Shown piece after piece: positions 8,133 to 16,390 of a stretch of DNA of 33,296 nt (positions within the stretch are counted from its first letter, which is position 1; the number at the start of each line of letters is the position of its first letter). The position numbers were made by a program, and so were the translations under genes. A model generated the notes under the pieces. It searched no databases and was not told the origin of the DNA. It saw only the letters and a program-made list of their open reading frames with translations. The DNA lies in NCBI GenBank assembly GCA_049297855.1, contig JBAQVB010000024.1:1-33296 (forward strand), given 5' to 3'. This DNA is from CAXYVX01 sp049297855 (lineage in GTDB: Bacteria; Patescibacteriota; Saccharimonadia; Saccharimonadales; Saccharimonadaceae).

Positions 8133-8157
8133 GGCTTGGCTTGGCTTGGCTTGGCTT
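8133..8157 (+). repeat. Pentanucleotide tandem repeat, (GGCTT)x5
   Basis: Five perfect head-to-tail copies of GGCTT. The unit is not a multiple of three, so copy-number change would shift any frame through it, but it lies about 80 bp upstream of the next gene's promoter and outside any gene I accept. Confidence 0.9.
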
Positions 8158-8235
8158 TGCGCGCACAAGAAGCGAGGTCTTTGCTTCACATACAATACGA
8201 GCTATAGATCAGTCAACGACTTTAGCATCAATGAA

Positions 8236-8264
8236 TTGACTACTTCAATGGAATCATATACCAT
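8236..8264 (+). promoter_or_regulatory. Promoter of the deoxyribosyltransferase-like gene (leaderless)
   Basis: TTGACT (8236-8241), 17-bp spacer, TACCAT (8259-8264), then 7 nt to the ATG at 8272. No Shine-Dalgarno. Confidence 0.55.
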
Positions 8265-8271
8265 GGATGAC

Positions 8272-8685
8272 ATGAAGGTTTTTGTGTCGGCTCAGCTCGC
8301 TGATATTAGGCGTGTTCGTGAATTGTATAAGTCATTACGTAAAATCGGTTTATCAGTGACACATGATTGGACGAGGACGGATAACCTTGTTGGAGGCTAC
8401 GAAAATTAACCGGAAGAAGCGGGACGACGAGCTAAGTTGGACATAGATGGGGTTATGGATTGCGATATATATGTAATTCTTACTGATAATAACAAGTGTG
8501 GTAAAGGCATGTATGTCGAATTAGGCGCAGATCTTGCCCAAGCGGAAATCCGATCAGATTATCAAGTATTTCTAGTTGGCGCTAGAAAACACGAATCAAT
8601 TTTTTACTATCACCCAAAGATTCATTACGCCAGTAACTATGACGCGCTCATTGGGTTTCTCTCCCGCGATGACAGCAACATTTGA
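8272..8685 (+). pseudogene. Nucleoside 2-deoxyribosyltransferase-like protein, interrupted by in-frame TAA
   Basis: Reading from 8272, MKVFVSAQL opens a 137-codon frame with one TAA at 8407-8409 (codon 46). The same frame resumes as PEEAGRRAKLDIDGVMDCDIYVIL and carries GKGMYVELG, where the Glu matches the catalytic glutamate of the nucleoside 2-deoxyribosyltransferase fold. The two halves join with no missing residues, so this is one gene with one nonsense codon. CAA, AAA or GAA are each one substitution away. Members cleave or exchange the base of deoxynucleosides, or process related nucleotides. A downstream re-start at TTG 8437 would lack the N-terminal nucleotide-binding strand. It could be a pseudogene, a readthrough product or a sequence error. 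Confidence 0.75.
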
Positions 8686-8727
8686 CATGAGCAAAACGAT
8701 ATCCTCCAAACCCTGGCCCATAAAAAA

Positions 8728-9351
8728 TTAGTATATTGCGTGGTTCGTCTGACCACTTAGTGGGTAGCACTCCATCGCAGTACCGTTGAAAATTGGTGGC
8801 TCTAAATCTTTGACGAGTGCAAATTCTGTGACGCGATGAACGATGGCCGTTTTAGTCCATTTGGCCTTCTCGACCACTTCTTCAAGGTCTAGAGGTTTTG
8901 TGAATCGGGCAAGCGTTGAGTGAGTAATATTAGGGGGATTTTTCGTTCCTTTAGGTAGCTGTATGCACGCAAGTAACGCCGCTCTTATCTTATTAAGTTC
9001 GTCGGACTGGCGAGTTTTTATAATGATTACTCGTTGACTCACTTCAAGCTCGTCAAAAGTTAAAATAAATGGCGAAAATGAGGATAACACCCCTTATGTG
9101 ATTGAGTTGTATCTGGAGTGCCACCGTTCAAAAAGTTCTCATCTTGAACGATTACCGTAATCCGTATCGCATATAACTTCCATGAGCGTTATATGCAGAG
9201 CTGGCGGTTCTTGTAACCATATTGTGTCACCAAACACTTCTTTCAGCCGTGTCTGTACAGTAATAACTTGCCTCAGGCACTCCTCACTCATAAGGGACAC
9301 GATGGAGTGCTCGTCTCCCGAAAGCACCTTAGGAGTTGCAATAGTTTCCAT
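8728..9351 (-). pseudogene. 2H phosphoesterase / 2'-5' RNA ligase-like protein, interrupted by two in-frame stops
   Basis: The two pieces (9351-9139 and 9090-8728) are in the same frame. The first carries HITL and the second HSTL, the paired HxTx motifs that form the active site of 2H phosphoesterases acting on cyclic phosphates or 2'-5' bonds in RNA and nucleotides. Between them the frame reads sensibly (ELFERWHSRYNSIT) but is broken by TGA (9139-9141) and TAA (9094-9096). Restored length is 207 aa, larger than a minimal 2H protein of about 180. The ATG at 9351 lies 6 nt after a -10 (9358-9363), so the promoter appears intact. With its neighbour it suggests a former nucleotide-processing pair that is decaying. 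Confidence 0.75.
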
Positions 9352-9357
9352 CTGGTG

Positions 9358-9385
9358 ATTATAGCATAACCAAGTAGATTCTCAA
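9358..9385 (-). promoter_or_regulatory. Promoter of the 2H phosphoesterase (leaderless)
   Basis: On the minus strand TTGAGA (9380-9385), 16-bp spacer, TATAAT (9358-9363), then 6 nt to the ATG. Confidence 0.6.
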
Positions 9386-9491
9386 TCTGTGTCGCGGATT
9401 GTTTAGGGCCTATTATGGCAATCGGGGGCGCCCTATATCTCTTTGAGAGTTATTGTGATATATTGGAGCAAATAAATTAGGAGGTTTTATT

Positions 9492-9965
9492 ATGATGCAA
9501 CCAGTTCCGTATAAAGCACCAGCTTTCACGCTTAAAGATGCAACCGGCGTGTCTCACGACCTTAAAGATTACGTCGGCAAGTGGGTTGTTTTGTATTTTT
9601 ATCCAAAAGACGATACGCCCGGTTGCACTACTGAGGCCTGTAGTATGCGTGACGTCCGTGATGACCTAACCGATTTAGGAGCGGTGGTGCTGGGCGTGAG
9701 TCGCGACGAAGCGGCTTCACACGAAAAGTTTAAGACGAAATACAATCTCAATTTTGATCTGTTAATTGACGCCAATTTAAAAGTTATGAAGTTGTATGGT
9801 GCCTGGGGCAAAAAACAATTTGGACGCGAAGGTATTTTACGAAAGACGTTCATCATTGACCCGAATGGACTAGTGCAAAAAATTTACGGCCGCGTCACTC
9901 CGTTAGGCCACGGCGCGCAAGTAGTCGCGGAGCTAAAAAAGCTTCAGGCGGAAAAGCAATCGTAA
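9492..9965 (+). CDS. bcp: Bcp/PrxQ-type thioredoxin-dependent peroxiredoxin
   Basis: 157 aa, usual Bcp length. The peroxidatic cysteine is C45 in DTPGCTTEAC and the resolving cysteine C50, the same spacing as E. coli Bcp. The conserved FYPKD precedes it, and the KTFIIDPNG strand near the C-terminus is typical. It reduces hydrogen peroxide and organic hydroperoxides with electrons from thioredoxin in the cytoplasm. A strong Shine-Dalgarno AGGAGG (9479-9484) precedes two adjacent ATG codons (9492 and 9495); the first has the better spacing (7 nt) but either may be used. The gene appears monocistronic and no peroxide-sensor gene is adjacent. Confidence 0.95.
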   Translation: MMQPVPYKAPAFTLKDATGVSHDLKDYVGKWVVLYFYPKDDTPGCTTEACSMRDVRDDLTDLGAVVLGVSRDEAASHEKFKTKYNLNFDLLIDANLKVMKLYGAWGKKQFGREGILRKTFIIDPNGLVQKIYGRVTPLGHGAQVVAELKKLQAEKQS

Positions 9966-10058
9966 ACACAACCGACGGTATCACTACTTAAAACAAAACA
10001 TAATTCAATTTCCAGCTTGAAACGTGTCGCCAGAATCCGATCATTTTTTCCCCCCCCA

Positions 10059-10087
10059 TTGACTTTACATATCATACGTTATATAAT
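10059..10087 (+). promoter_or_regulatory. Near-consensus promoter of the unknown 266-aa gene
   Basis: TTGACT (10059-10064), 17-bp spacer, TATAAT (10082-10087). The ATG is 11 nt beyond the -10, implying a leader of only about 5 nt. A T6C8 homopolymer block (10044-10057) lies directly upstream. Confidence 0.7.
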
Positions 10088-10098
10088 GAAAAAAGTAA

Positions 10099-10899
10099 AT
10101 GTCACGCGAAGTAAAAGGTTTAATGAAAAAATTGCCCGAGCAAGGCAATTTTTCGGGGAACGCTAAACTGATAGCGCAACCGGCCATTGATTTGGTTAAT
10201 AGACAGCGCGAAGCTTACAGCATTAGGAATATTTTCGCGATCAATCTCTTAAACGAGAAGCGCGAGGACGATTTTATGTCTAACATGGACAAACTCAAGA
10301 AATTACCGGATTTTCAACGTCGCCTAGGCAGTTTAGCTTTAACGGCAATGAGGATAGAGCCGGAACGAAATATTCACAATCTAGGATGCGAAACTCATTT
10401 CTCGCAGGATCTGATTAATCAGACAACTGATCCCAAGCATGTTAATACAATGCGGAAATGGCTCAGCCGAACGCCCGATCACGATTCATATCAAGCAGCT
10501 CTGGCCGGTCTGGAATTGTGGTTGGGAAAATTCGGCTTAGTCGCATTTAAAGCTTCACTTACTCAATCGCAGGACGAAACACCGTCCTATAACTTATACC
10601 AAGCGCCAGAAAATCCGAACGCGCTCGTAGTGGAACGATCCAAACAGCTGTTTGATATTAAGTTTAACGATGCGCCAGATAAAAAAATTGGCATCGTCGA
10701 AAAAGTCACTTTTGGCGTACAGAGAAGTAGACTCGATACCAGTACGCAAAATACGTTAACGGATCCATCGGCAGATCGAGAAATAATTTCAACAGTAGTC
10801 GGACCAGTGGCCGATAAATTAAACTATCCCAAATCCGCGTTGGCGAGCGTGACGCATTTTGGCATCGTGCTGCCGGACGCCGAAGACGACTCTAAATAG
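10099..10899 (+). CDS. Hypothetical protein, 266 aa, soluble
   Basis: I do not recognise this protein. It has no signal peptide and no membrane segment. The N-terminal 60 residues are basic and helical; a Cys (in NLGCETHFSQD, about residue 96) is one of few cysteines; the middle (about 140-150) contains an amphipathic stretch GLELWLGKFGLVAF; the C-terminal third is probably beta-rich. The strong promoter and very short leader suggest real expression. The likely start is 10099, about 5 nt from the predicted transcript start; an in-frame ATG at 10123 has only a weak upstream purine run. A separate promoter for the L,D-transpeptidase follows, so the two need not be co-transcribed. Confidence 0.7.
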   Translation: MSREVKGLMKKLPEQGNFSGNAKLIAQPAIDLVNRQREAYSIRNIFAINLLNEKREDDFMSNMDKLKKLPDFQRRLGSLALTAMRIEPERNIHNLGCETHFSQDLINQTTDPKHVNTMRKWLSRTPDHDSYQAALAGLELWLGKFGLVAFKASLTQSQDETPSYNLYQAPENPNALVVERSKQLFDIKFNDAPDKKIGIVEKVTFGVQRSRLDTSTQNTLTDPSADREIISTVVGPVADKLNYPKSALASVTHFGIVLPDAEDDSK

Positions 10900-10908
10900 G
10901 AGTTGCGG

Positions 10909-10938
10909 TTGTCACGGCGGACTCGTTTATGCTAAAAT
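10909..10938 (+). promoter_or_regulatory. Promoter of the L,D-transpeptidase gene
   Basis: TTGTCA (10909-10914), 18-bp spacer, TAAAAT (10933-10938). Confidence 0.55.
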
Positions 10939-10963
10939 AGCGCCAGGGTTGGAGGATAGATAA

Positions 10964-12568
10964 TTGAATAATCTGAAAGAACGTATAATATCAGACGTTG
11001 AGCACGAAAATGGTTTGCACTTGCGCTACCGCAAAGTAGGCGATTGGTTGCAGAAACACTCAGTAATTATTTTAACTCTATTATGTTTGGCGATCGTATC
11101 TGGAGGCATCGTGTTTTTGGTGACTAAATACAGCGCGGTGGCGGCGCCCGGCACTTCTGTCGCAGGCGCGAATATCGGTGGCCAAAACGCTTTATCAATT
11201 CATAACACAATTGGCCAAATGGAGGGAAATATTCAGCTCACCTTATCTTATCAAGGCAAAACGGCGGTGGCTAACTCTAACGATCTCGGCATTAGCATTA
11301 ATATAGACAAAACTACTACTCAGGCCATGTTGACCAGCCAGAACTGGCTTAATCGATTAAATGTATTCGGCCAGCATAAAATTCAACTGGTGGCTTCGTA
11401 TAATTGGCCTAAATTAGCCAACTTCATCGACCAAGCTTTCCCGTCTCTGATCACTAGCTCAGCACAAAACGCCGGCGTTGTCTATGATAAAACGGCCGAA
11501 CGTTTCGTCAACCAAGCCAGCGTTGACGGCAAGGTAGTAGACATGAGCAAGATGAAGAGCATCATCCAAGGTTTAGTTGCGCAGCCACGCAATGCCATGA
11601 CCGAAGTTGCCATCATCACCGCCAAACCGACCGTTAATAATAACGCGGCTCAAACTGCCACCGAGTACGCCAATCAAAGGCTGGAACAACGTATTAATTT
11701 TCAATTGAACGGTCGAACTATTTATTATCCTGATCCAATCGACATCGCAAACAGTACTGCTTTCACGCCGAATGGCAATCAATTGAACGTGACTTTCGAT
11801 CCCAGCAAAGTGCGCGATTTCATCAACACCAAGGTTCAAAGCGTCATTCCGAGCAAACCGATAAACGGCCAAGAAATCGTCGGCGCCGATAATGCAACCG
11901 TTCTCAAAGTTATCCAACCTGGCCAGAGTGGTCAGAATATCAATAACGTGGATGATTTAACAAAACAAATGATGAACGCACTAACAAACGGTAACTCAGC
12001 CAATATTGCCGTTACAACCACGAACGCAACACCAAGCATGTCCAAAACCGTCGCGCCAAATAACCATTGGATTGAGGCAAATTTGAGCGATTGGTCGGTT
12101 CATCTCTATGACGGCACAAATCAAATTTGGTCGACCAACCAGACCTCGCACGGCAAGTCCGACACGCCAACCATCACCGGATTGTTTACAGTCTTTAGCA
12201 AAGTTGGCGGTAACGATTCAAGTGGCGCTAGCTTGTCCGGCCAGTTAAGCGATCGTCAAAACGGTGGCGTACCTAGTATCATGTCAACCGTAAATCCAAA
12301 CAGCAATCCTAACGGAGGCGTCTGTATGCCAAATCCAGGACCAAATACGCCAGAAGGCTCGCCGTCAAGTTGGCTTTGTAATATACATTATGTGACTTAT
12401 TGGGGCGCGGGTGGCTACGCGTTCCACGAGGCCTGGTGGCTCAACCCGACCGGCGCCAGCCCAGTTAATTCTGGCATCTCTCACGGCTGTATCAACATGC
12501 AAAAAGCCGACGCAGCCACAGTCTATAATTTTGCACAAATTGGCACGCCGGTTTGGGTGCACAGTTAA
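10964..12568 (+). CDS. Membrane-anchored L,D-transpeptidase (YkuD) with peptidoglycan-binding-like region
   Basis: 534 aa from a TTG start behind a strong Shine-Dalgarno (GGAGGA, 10951-10956). A cytoplasmic N-terminus of about 30 residues is followed by one membrane helix (about 33-55), then an extracellular part: a region resembling the PG_binding_4 domains seen in VanW/YkuD-type proteins (about 60-360), and a C-terminal YkuD catalytic domain (about 365-534). The active-site motif is present: His in AFHEAWW and, 17 residues or so on, SHGCINM with nucleophile C509. It should form 3-3 cross-links or attach proteins in peptidoglycan outside the membrane. Two extra cysteines (in GGVCMPN and SWLCNIH) could form a disulfide. 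It converges with gatD, 2 bp between stops, another peptidoglycan-modifying gene. Confidence 0.92.
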   Translation: MNNLKERIISDVEHENGLHLRYRKVGDWLQKHSVIILTLLCLAIVSGGIVFLVTKYSAVAAPGTSVAGANIGGQNALSIHNTIGQMEGNIQLTLSYQGKTAVANSNDLGISINIDKTTTQAMLTSQNWLNRLNVFGQHKIQLVASYNWPKLANFIDQAFPSLITSSAQNAGVVYDKTAERFVNQASVDGKVVDMSKMKSIIQGLVAQPRNAMTEVAIITAKPTVNNNAAQTATEYANQRLEQRINFQLNGRTIYYPDPIDIANSTAFTPNGNQLNVTFDPSKVRDFINTKVQSVIPSKPINGQEIVGADNATVLKVIQPGQSGQNINNVDDLTKQMMNALTNGNSANIAVTTTNATPSMSKTVAPNNHWIEANLSDWSVHLYDGTNQIWSTNQTSHGKSDTPTITGLFTVFSKVGGNDSSGASLSGQLSDRQNGGVPSIMSTVNPNSNPNGGVCMPNPGPNTPEGSPSSWLCNIHYVTYWGAGGYAFHEAWWLNPTGASPVNSGISHGCINMQKADAATVYNFAQIGTPVWVHS

Positions 12569-12570
12569 TG

Positions 12571-13398
12571 TTAACGCGGACGTTTAATTGCGGTCGCACG
12601 CGCTTTGGTCGCCAAAGCATCAAGACGAGCCAGTTCTACCCCAGCATCTTCGTTTAGCGGTTGTAATTTTTGTTCACCATATTTTCGAACGACGGCCAAG
12701 CGTAATAATTCATCAGCCAAGCTCGGATTCTTAGGTAAAATCGGACCATGTAAATACGAGCCAAAACAATTCACCGAGCGCGCGCCCTCACTACCACCAA
12801 CATTACGTTCGCGAATGCGACCACGCCGTGCCGTTCGCACAAATCGTGGATCGCCATCTTGACCATTATTACCAGAGCCGGACACCACCGCGCCAAAGCT
12901 AGCCTGCCCATCCATTAAATATGTTAGACCGGAGTGGTTTTCAAAACCGATCAATTGGCCAAATCCACTATCGATCACGATATTGCCGATCAAGCGCCGC
13001 GGTTGGGCTATGGTTTCGGCGTCAAACACGCCAACACCCGCCATTTCTGCGCCGTCATTCGTCACAAAACGGTTACCAAACAGCTGATATAAACCACAAA
13101 TCACGATGGCCGGAACACCACTAGCCACCACTTCGCGAATCACAGCAGCATTTTTCTGAAGGTCCGCCGTCACTTTTGCCTGTCCTGAATCCTGACCACC
13201 GCCGCCAATGATCAGATCGGCCGCACGCAATTTGGCTGCGGAGTCGCCGGGCTCTAAATGCTGAACGTGTGGCGCAAAACCATATAATTCGGCGCGCTTT
13301 TGTAACACCAATACATTACCGTTATCACCATAAATATTCATTTCGCTCGGATAAAGTTGCACGATGTTGATAATTTTTGGCTCAGCTATTTTAGTCAT
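12571..13398 (-). CDS. gatD: GatD, glutamine amidotransferase subunit of lipid II isoglutaminyl synthase
   Basis: 275 aa with the class I (triad-type) glutaminase-like fold. The nucleophile is C101 in VICGLYQLFG and the partner His is H217 in GSYLHGPILPKNP; the LIIGGGGQD segment matches GatD/CobB-CobQ-type proteins. With MurT it converts the D-Glu of lipid II to D-isoglutamine using glutamine nitrogen. The ATG at 13398 overlaps the murT stop (ATGACTAA), so the pair is translationally coupled in the usual murT-gatD order; a longer frame to 13410 lies inside murT. Between GYGNNG-like residues (about 175-182) and the His motif it has a short Arg/Gly-rich insert (about 185-205) that I do not recall from Staphylococcus GatD. 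Confidence 0.93.
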   Translation of the reverse strand: MTKIAEPKIINIVQLYPSEMNIYGDNGNVLVLQKRAELYGFAPHVQHLEPGDSAAKLRAADLIIGGGGQDSGQAKVTADLQKNAAVIREVVASGVPAIVICGLYQLFGNRFVTNDGAEMAGVGVFDAETIAQPRRLIGNIVIDSGFGQLIGFENHSGLTYLMDGQASFGAVVSGSGNNGQDGDPRFVRTARRGRIRERNVGGSEGARSVNCFGSYLHGPILPKNPSLADELLRLAVVRKYGEQKLQPLNEDAGVELARLDALATKARATAIKRPR

Positions 13399-14704
13399 GG
13401 TTTTCCCCACTTTTAATGTATTTTGTTAACAATTGGCGCGTCGCGAGCATAGCCGTGTAGGTCGCAAAAATCTGCACTTCGCTACTATCGATTTGCAAAA
13501 ATTGCTTCAGAATGACACCAATGTCCGGTTCCACATTTGCCACCTTGACGTCATCATAGGACAGGCGCAAAGCGATATCAAACGCCCGAACGCCTCCTGT
13601 CATCACCGTTGAATTATATTTAAACTTTCGAAAATCCACATCGTATAGCCAACTGACATCACGACCATCGGCGTACTGATCGTTGACCAAAAACAAAGTC
13701 GGCATGTTGGAATCGACGCCGCGTAAAACCGACTGGAAGCCGGCTGGGTTTTTAACTAAGTTCAACGATACAATGCGCCCACCGATCGTCGTCGTTTCGC
13801 CACGACCAAAGGCGGGCTGAACGCGCGCTAATAAATTGCAATTACGCGCAAAATCGAAATAGCGCGGGGATTTTTTTGCGGTTTTGGTCGTTAAAATTAC
13901 TTTAACCAGCGCCAACGCCGCCGCGCCATTTAGCGCGTTATGTGCACCGCCAGCAGATAATTTTTCTCTAATCATTTGACCGGCTAACGCGTACTGAGCG
14001 ACACTTTGCTTATCAAAATCGACCAACTGAATTTTATCTGTCGAATGGTGCGCGGGCGTTTGCTCTAACGTGACTTTTTTCGTGTCATGGAGTTGTTCAT
14101 CAGTTGGAAAAATAGAAGCCAATTTTGGCGCGAAACCAAACCACGACACCGCCGCTTTCGTGATTTTTTCATCACGCGCGATGCGAGGATCGTTGGCGTT
14201 GAGCACAATTTGGTTAGTCGTATTTTTGGCGATTTCAGCCAACATTTTGGCCGTCGTATCAATCTCGCCGAAACGATCAAGCTGATCACGCAAAACGTTC
14301 AACAGCAGCGCGAATCGTGGCTGAATTTGGTGAACGAATTTCACGGCGTGCGCTTCATCAAGCTCCAACACCGCGATGTCAAAATCTAGCCGCCCACCAC
14401 GCATTTTTTGAGCTGCCGCGCTGGCCACGCCACGCGCCCAATTCGATCCACTGTCGTTTGTAAACACGCGCAAGCCATTCTTTTCGAGCAGCTCCACCAC
14501 CATTTTTGTGGTCGTCGTTTTACCGTTAGTACCGGAAATCACGGCCACACCAAGCGGTAATGTGCTAAGAATACGCAATAAAAATCGTGGATCGATTTTT
14601 TCGATTATCAATCCGGGCAAAGCCGAAGCGTGACTGCCTTTTAATCGTAATAACGCGCCGGCCGATTTGCCAACGCCACTAGAAACAAAGTTCCGAAAAT
14701 TCAC
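13391..14704 (-). CDS. murT: MurT, Mur-ligase-like subunit of lipid II isoglutaminyl synthase, lacking the Cys4 zinc ribbon
   Basis: 437 aa. The P-loop SGTNGKTTTTK (57-67) and the C-terminal DUF1727 signature ADGRDVSWLYDVDF identify MurT; its catalytic Asp is retained in that motif. Firmicute MurT proteins carry a Cys4 zinc ribbon in the middle domain; here the corresponding region (about 195-240) contains no cysteines, and the only Cys (in RNCNLLAR) lies elsewhere. The start is GTG at 14704, 4 nt after the comEC stop. The AGGAG upstream is only 1 nt from GTG, too close for normal use; TAGAAT ends 6 nt before GTG, so a leaderless internal start is possible. Partner of gatD directly downstream. 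Confidence 0.92.
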   Translation of the reverse strand: MNFRNFVSSGVGKSAGALLRLKGSHASALPGLIIEKIDPRFLLRILSTLPLGVAVISGTNGKTTTTKMVVELLEKNGLRVFTNDSGSNWARGVASAAAQKMRGGRLDFDIAVLELDEAHAVKFVHQIQPRFALLLNVLRDQLDRFGEIDTTAKMLAEIAKNTTNQIVLNANDPRIARDEKITKAAVSWFGFAPKLASIFPTDEQLHDTKKVTLEQTPAHHSTDKIQLVDFDKQSVAQYALAGQMIREKLSAGGAHNALNGAAALALVKVILTTKTAKKSPRYFDFARNCNLLARVQPAFGRGETTTIGGRIVSLNLVKNPAGFQSVLRGVDSNMPTLFLVNDQYADGRDVSWLYDVDFRKFKYNSTVMTGGVRAFDIALRLSYDDVKVANVEPDIGVILKQFLQIDSSEVQIFATYTAMLATRQLLTKYIKSGENHD

Positions 14705-14708
14705 ACTC

Positions 14709-16373
14709 CTATTCTAACAAATTATCGTCGTAAAAACTATGCTTGGTGCGACATTTCATCAGTAAAATCAACGACAAAATCACCGAGAAGACGATCACGG
14801 TTGGCAACACACCGAACGAAACTTGTTGGTTGGCGCCCGGAAAATCCGCTACCCAACTCGTCACGTCAATGATGTAATTCAGCAGCTGTGTGGCCGGCCA
14901 CGCGATAATTGTCGTCACCAGTCCGATCGGTAAAACCAGCGTCGCTACGCCCGCAATAAAAGTCATGAGCATCGCCAGTGGCACGATTGGCAAAACCAAC
15001 AAGTTCGCCAGCAGTCCATATGGCGAGAATTGTCCCATCATCAGTGCAATAATTGGCGCCGACATCAATTGCGCCGAAAAAGTTTCGATAAAAATTTCAC
15101 GAACTGAGTGCTTTTTCTCAACCAAATCTTGCCTATCATTTGATTTAATATTTAAAGTTTTTTGACGTCTAAATATGTTACGCAGTTTACTTTTTGGCCG
15201 AAATTCTTTCTGGTCACCCCAAAAATACGATTTAACGAGTGGCGCAAAAATCAACACGCCCGCAAAGCTACTAAACGACATCCACCAGCCAGCGTCGCCC
15301 CACAGACTGGTCGGATCGAGCGCCACCGTAATAACTGCGACAATCAATAATAAAACCACTGGATGAAATTTTCGGCCGTAATACCAGGCGATTAAACTTA
15401 GTATTGCGACCAGCGACGCGCGCATCATCGACGGTGAAAATCCGGTCATGTTGGCAAAGGCCAGCACCAACATGCCCGAAAAGATCAACGCGGCCAAACG
15501 CGAAATTTTGGCGAATAAACGCCGAGCAAATCGTACCAAAATCGTCAAATTATAGCCTGATGCGACCACGATATGCATCAAACTAGCCGCGATAAAAGCA
15601 GCCGTGAGCGCAGGTGGCAAGGCAGTTTTTTGTCCTGCCAAAATTCCCATACCGAGGTCGGACGCTGGTGACGGAATAACTTTACGCAACTTTTGACCAA
15701 AAAAATCGCGTACTTCGCGTGCCGGATCGGAACCCGGCAGCTCCGTAATTCGATCGAGTCTGGCATACGACATTGATGCCGAAAAACTACCAAAGCCATC
15801 CTTTAATTTGCCCGACAATTGCACCACGTCGGAACGTTTGATGTCCGATTTATTAGCCATGACGCTAGCGAAGACGTGTCCGCCAATCGCTTGGGAATGA
15901 CCATCGGCCGCGACACGAATTTTTACACTGTCTAATTTTAGCGTCGTGGAATTACTGGCCGACAAACCCGGATCATCACTGACCGTCGCTTCAATTTCCA
16001 CGCTTCGTCCGATAAAATTTTGATAATTAGCCAACTCACCTAGCGCCCAATTGCCACGTGCAATACCAAGCAAAATCCCCGCCAAAACAATCACAACAAT
16101 CATGGCACGCGTCCGTGAAATTAACGCCAAAATCAATAATATGATGGACGCAACCAGCCAAAACGCACCGACAAAATATTGCGCCGCATCCAGGTTTGCC
16201 ACACCAACACCGACCAAAAAGCCTAAACCGGTCGCCGCAATCAACCATGATGAATGAACTCGTCTGCGCCACAAATCATGCCAAAATCGCGGTTGATCCC
16301 ACGAGAAATTCGTGCCACGCGGATTCACTAATTTCCGCGCGCGCCGCGGTGATTGGCCTGGCGAAGCGTTCAT
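14709..16373 (-). CDS. comEC: ComEC/Rec2-family DNA uptake channel without metallo-hydrolase domain
   Basis: 554 aa. Two membrane segments (about 40-95) precede an OB-like extracellular domain (DUF4131, about 120-205), then the Competence domain with 7-9 membrane helices including the hallmark HIVVASGYNLTIL. The C-terminal metallo-beta-lactamase-like domain of Bacillus ComEC is absent; the protein ends in a membrane helix and a short basic tail. It should carry single-stranded DNA across the cytoplasmic membrane. The start is chosen at ATG 16373 because TATGAT (16380-16385) ends 6 nt before it; a GTG two codons earlier would lie in that gap. An insert rich in Lys/Arg (about 385-425) breaks the helical region. 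Followed closely by murT. Confidence 0.92.
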   Translation of the reverse strand: MNASPGQSPRRARKLVNPRGTNFSWDQPRFWHDLWRRRVHSSWLIAATGLGFLVGVGVANLDAAQYFVGAFWLVASIILLILALISRTRAMIVVIVLAGILLGIARGNWALGELANYQNFIGRSVEIEATVSDDPGLSASNSTTLKLDSVKIRVAADGHSQAIGGHVFASVMANKSDIKRSDVVQLSGKLKDGFGSFSASMSYARLDRITELPGSDPAREVRDFFGQKLRKVIPSPASDLGMGILAGQKTALPPALTAAFIAASLMHIVVASGYNLTILVRFARRLFAKISRLAALIFSGMLVLAFANMTGFSPSMMRASLVAILSLIAWYYGRKFHPVVLLLIVAVITVALDPTSLWGDAGWWMSFSSFAGVLIFAPLVKSYFWGDQKEFRPKSKLRNIFRRQKTLNIKSNDRQDLVEKKHSVREIFIETFSAQLMSAPIIALMMGQFSPYGLLANLLVLPIVPLAMLMTFIAGVATLVLPIGLVTTIIAWPATQLLNYIIDVTSWVADFPGANQQVSFGVLPTVIVFSVILSLILLMKCRTKHSFYDDNLLE

Positions 16374-16379
16374 ACACAC

Positions 16380-16385
16380 ATCATA
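16380..16385 (-). promoter_or_regulatory. -10 box of comEC (leaderless)
   Basis: TATGAT on the minus strand, 6 nt before ATG 16373. The -35 is poor. It lies within the 3' end zone of the tetR gene transcribed from further upstream. Confidence 0.5.
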
Positions 16386-16390
16386 ACAAA

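Noticed and set aside
9395..9435. Terminator upstream of bcp (TAGGGC...GCCCTA)
   Set aside because: The loop is about 20 nt and there is no T-run after the stem.
14065..14389. Several overlapping ORFs on both strands inside murT
   Set aside because: They are shadows of the conserved MurT frame with no start signals.
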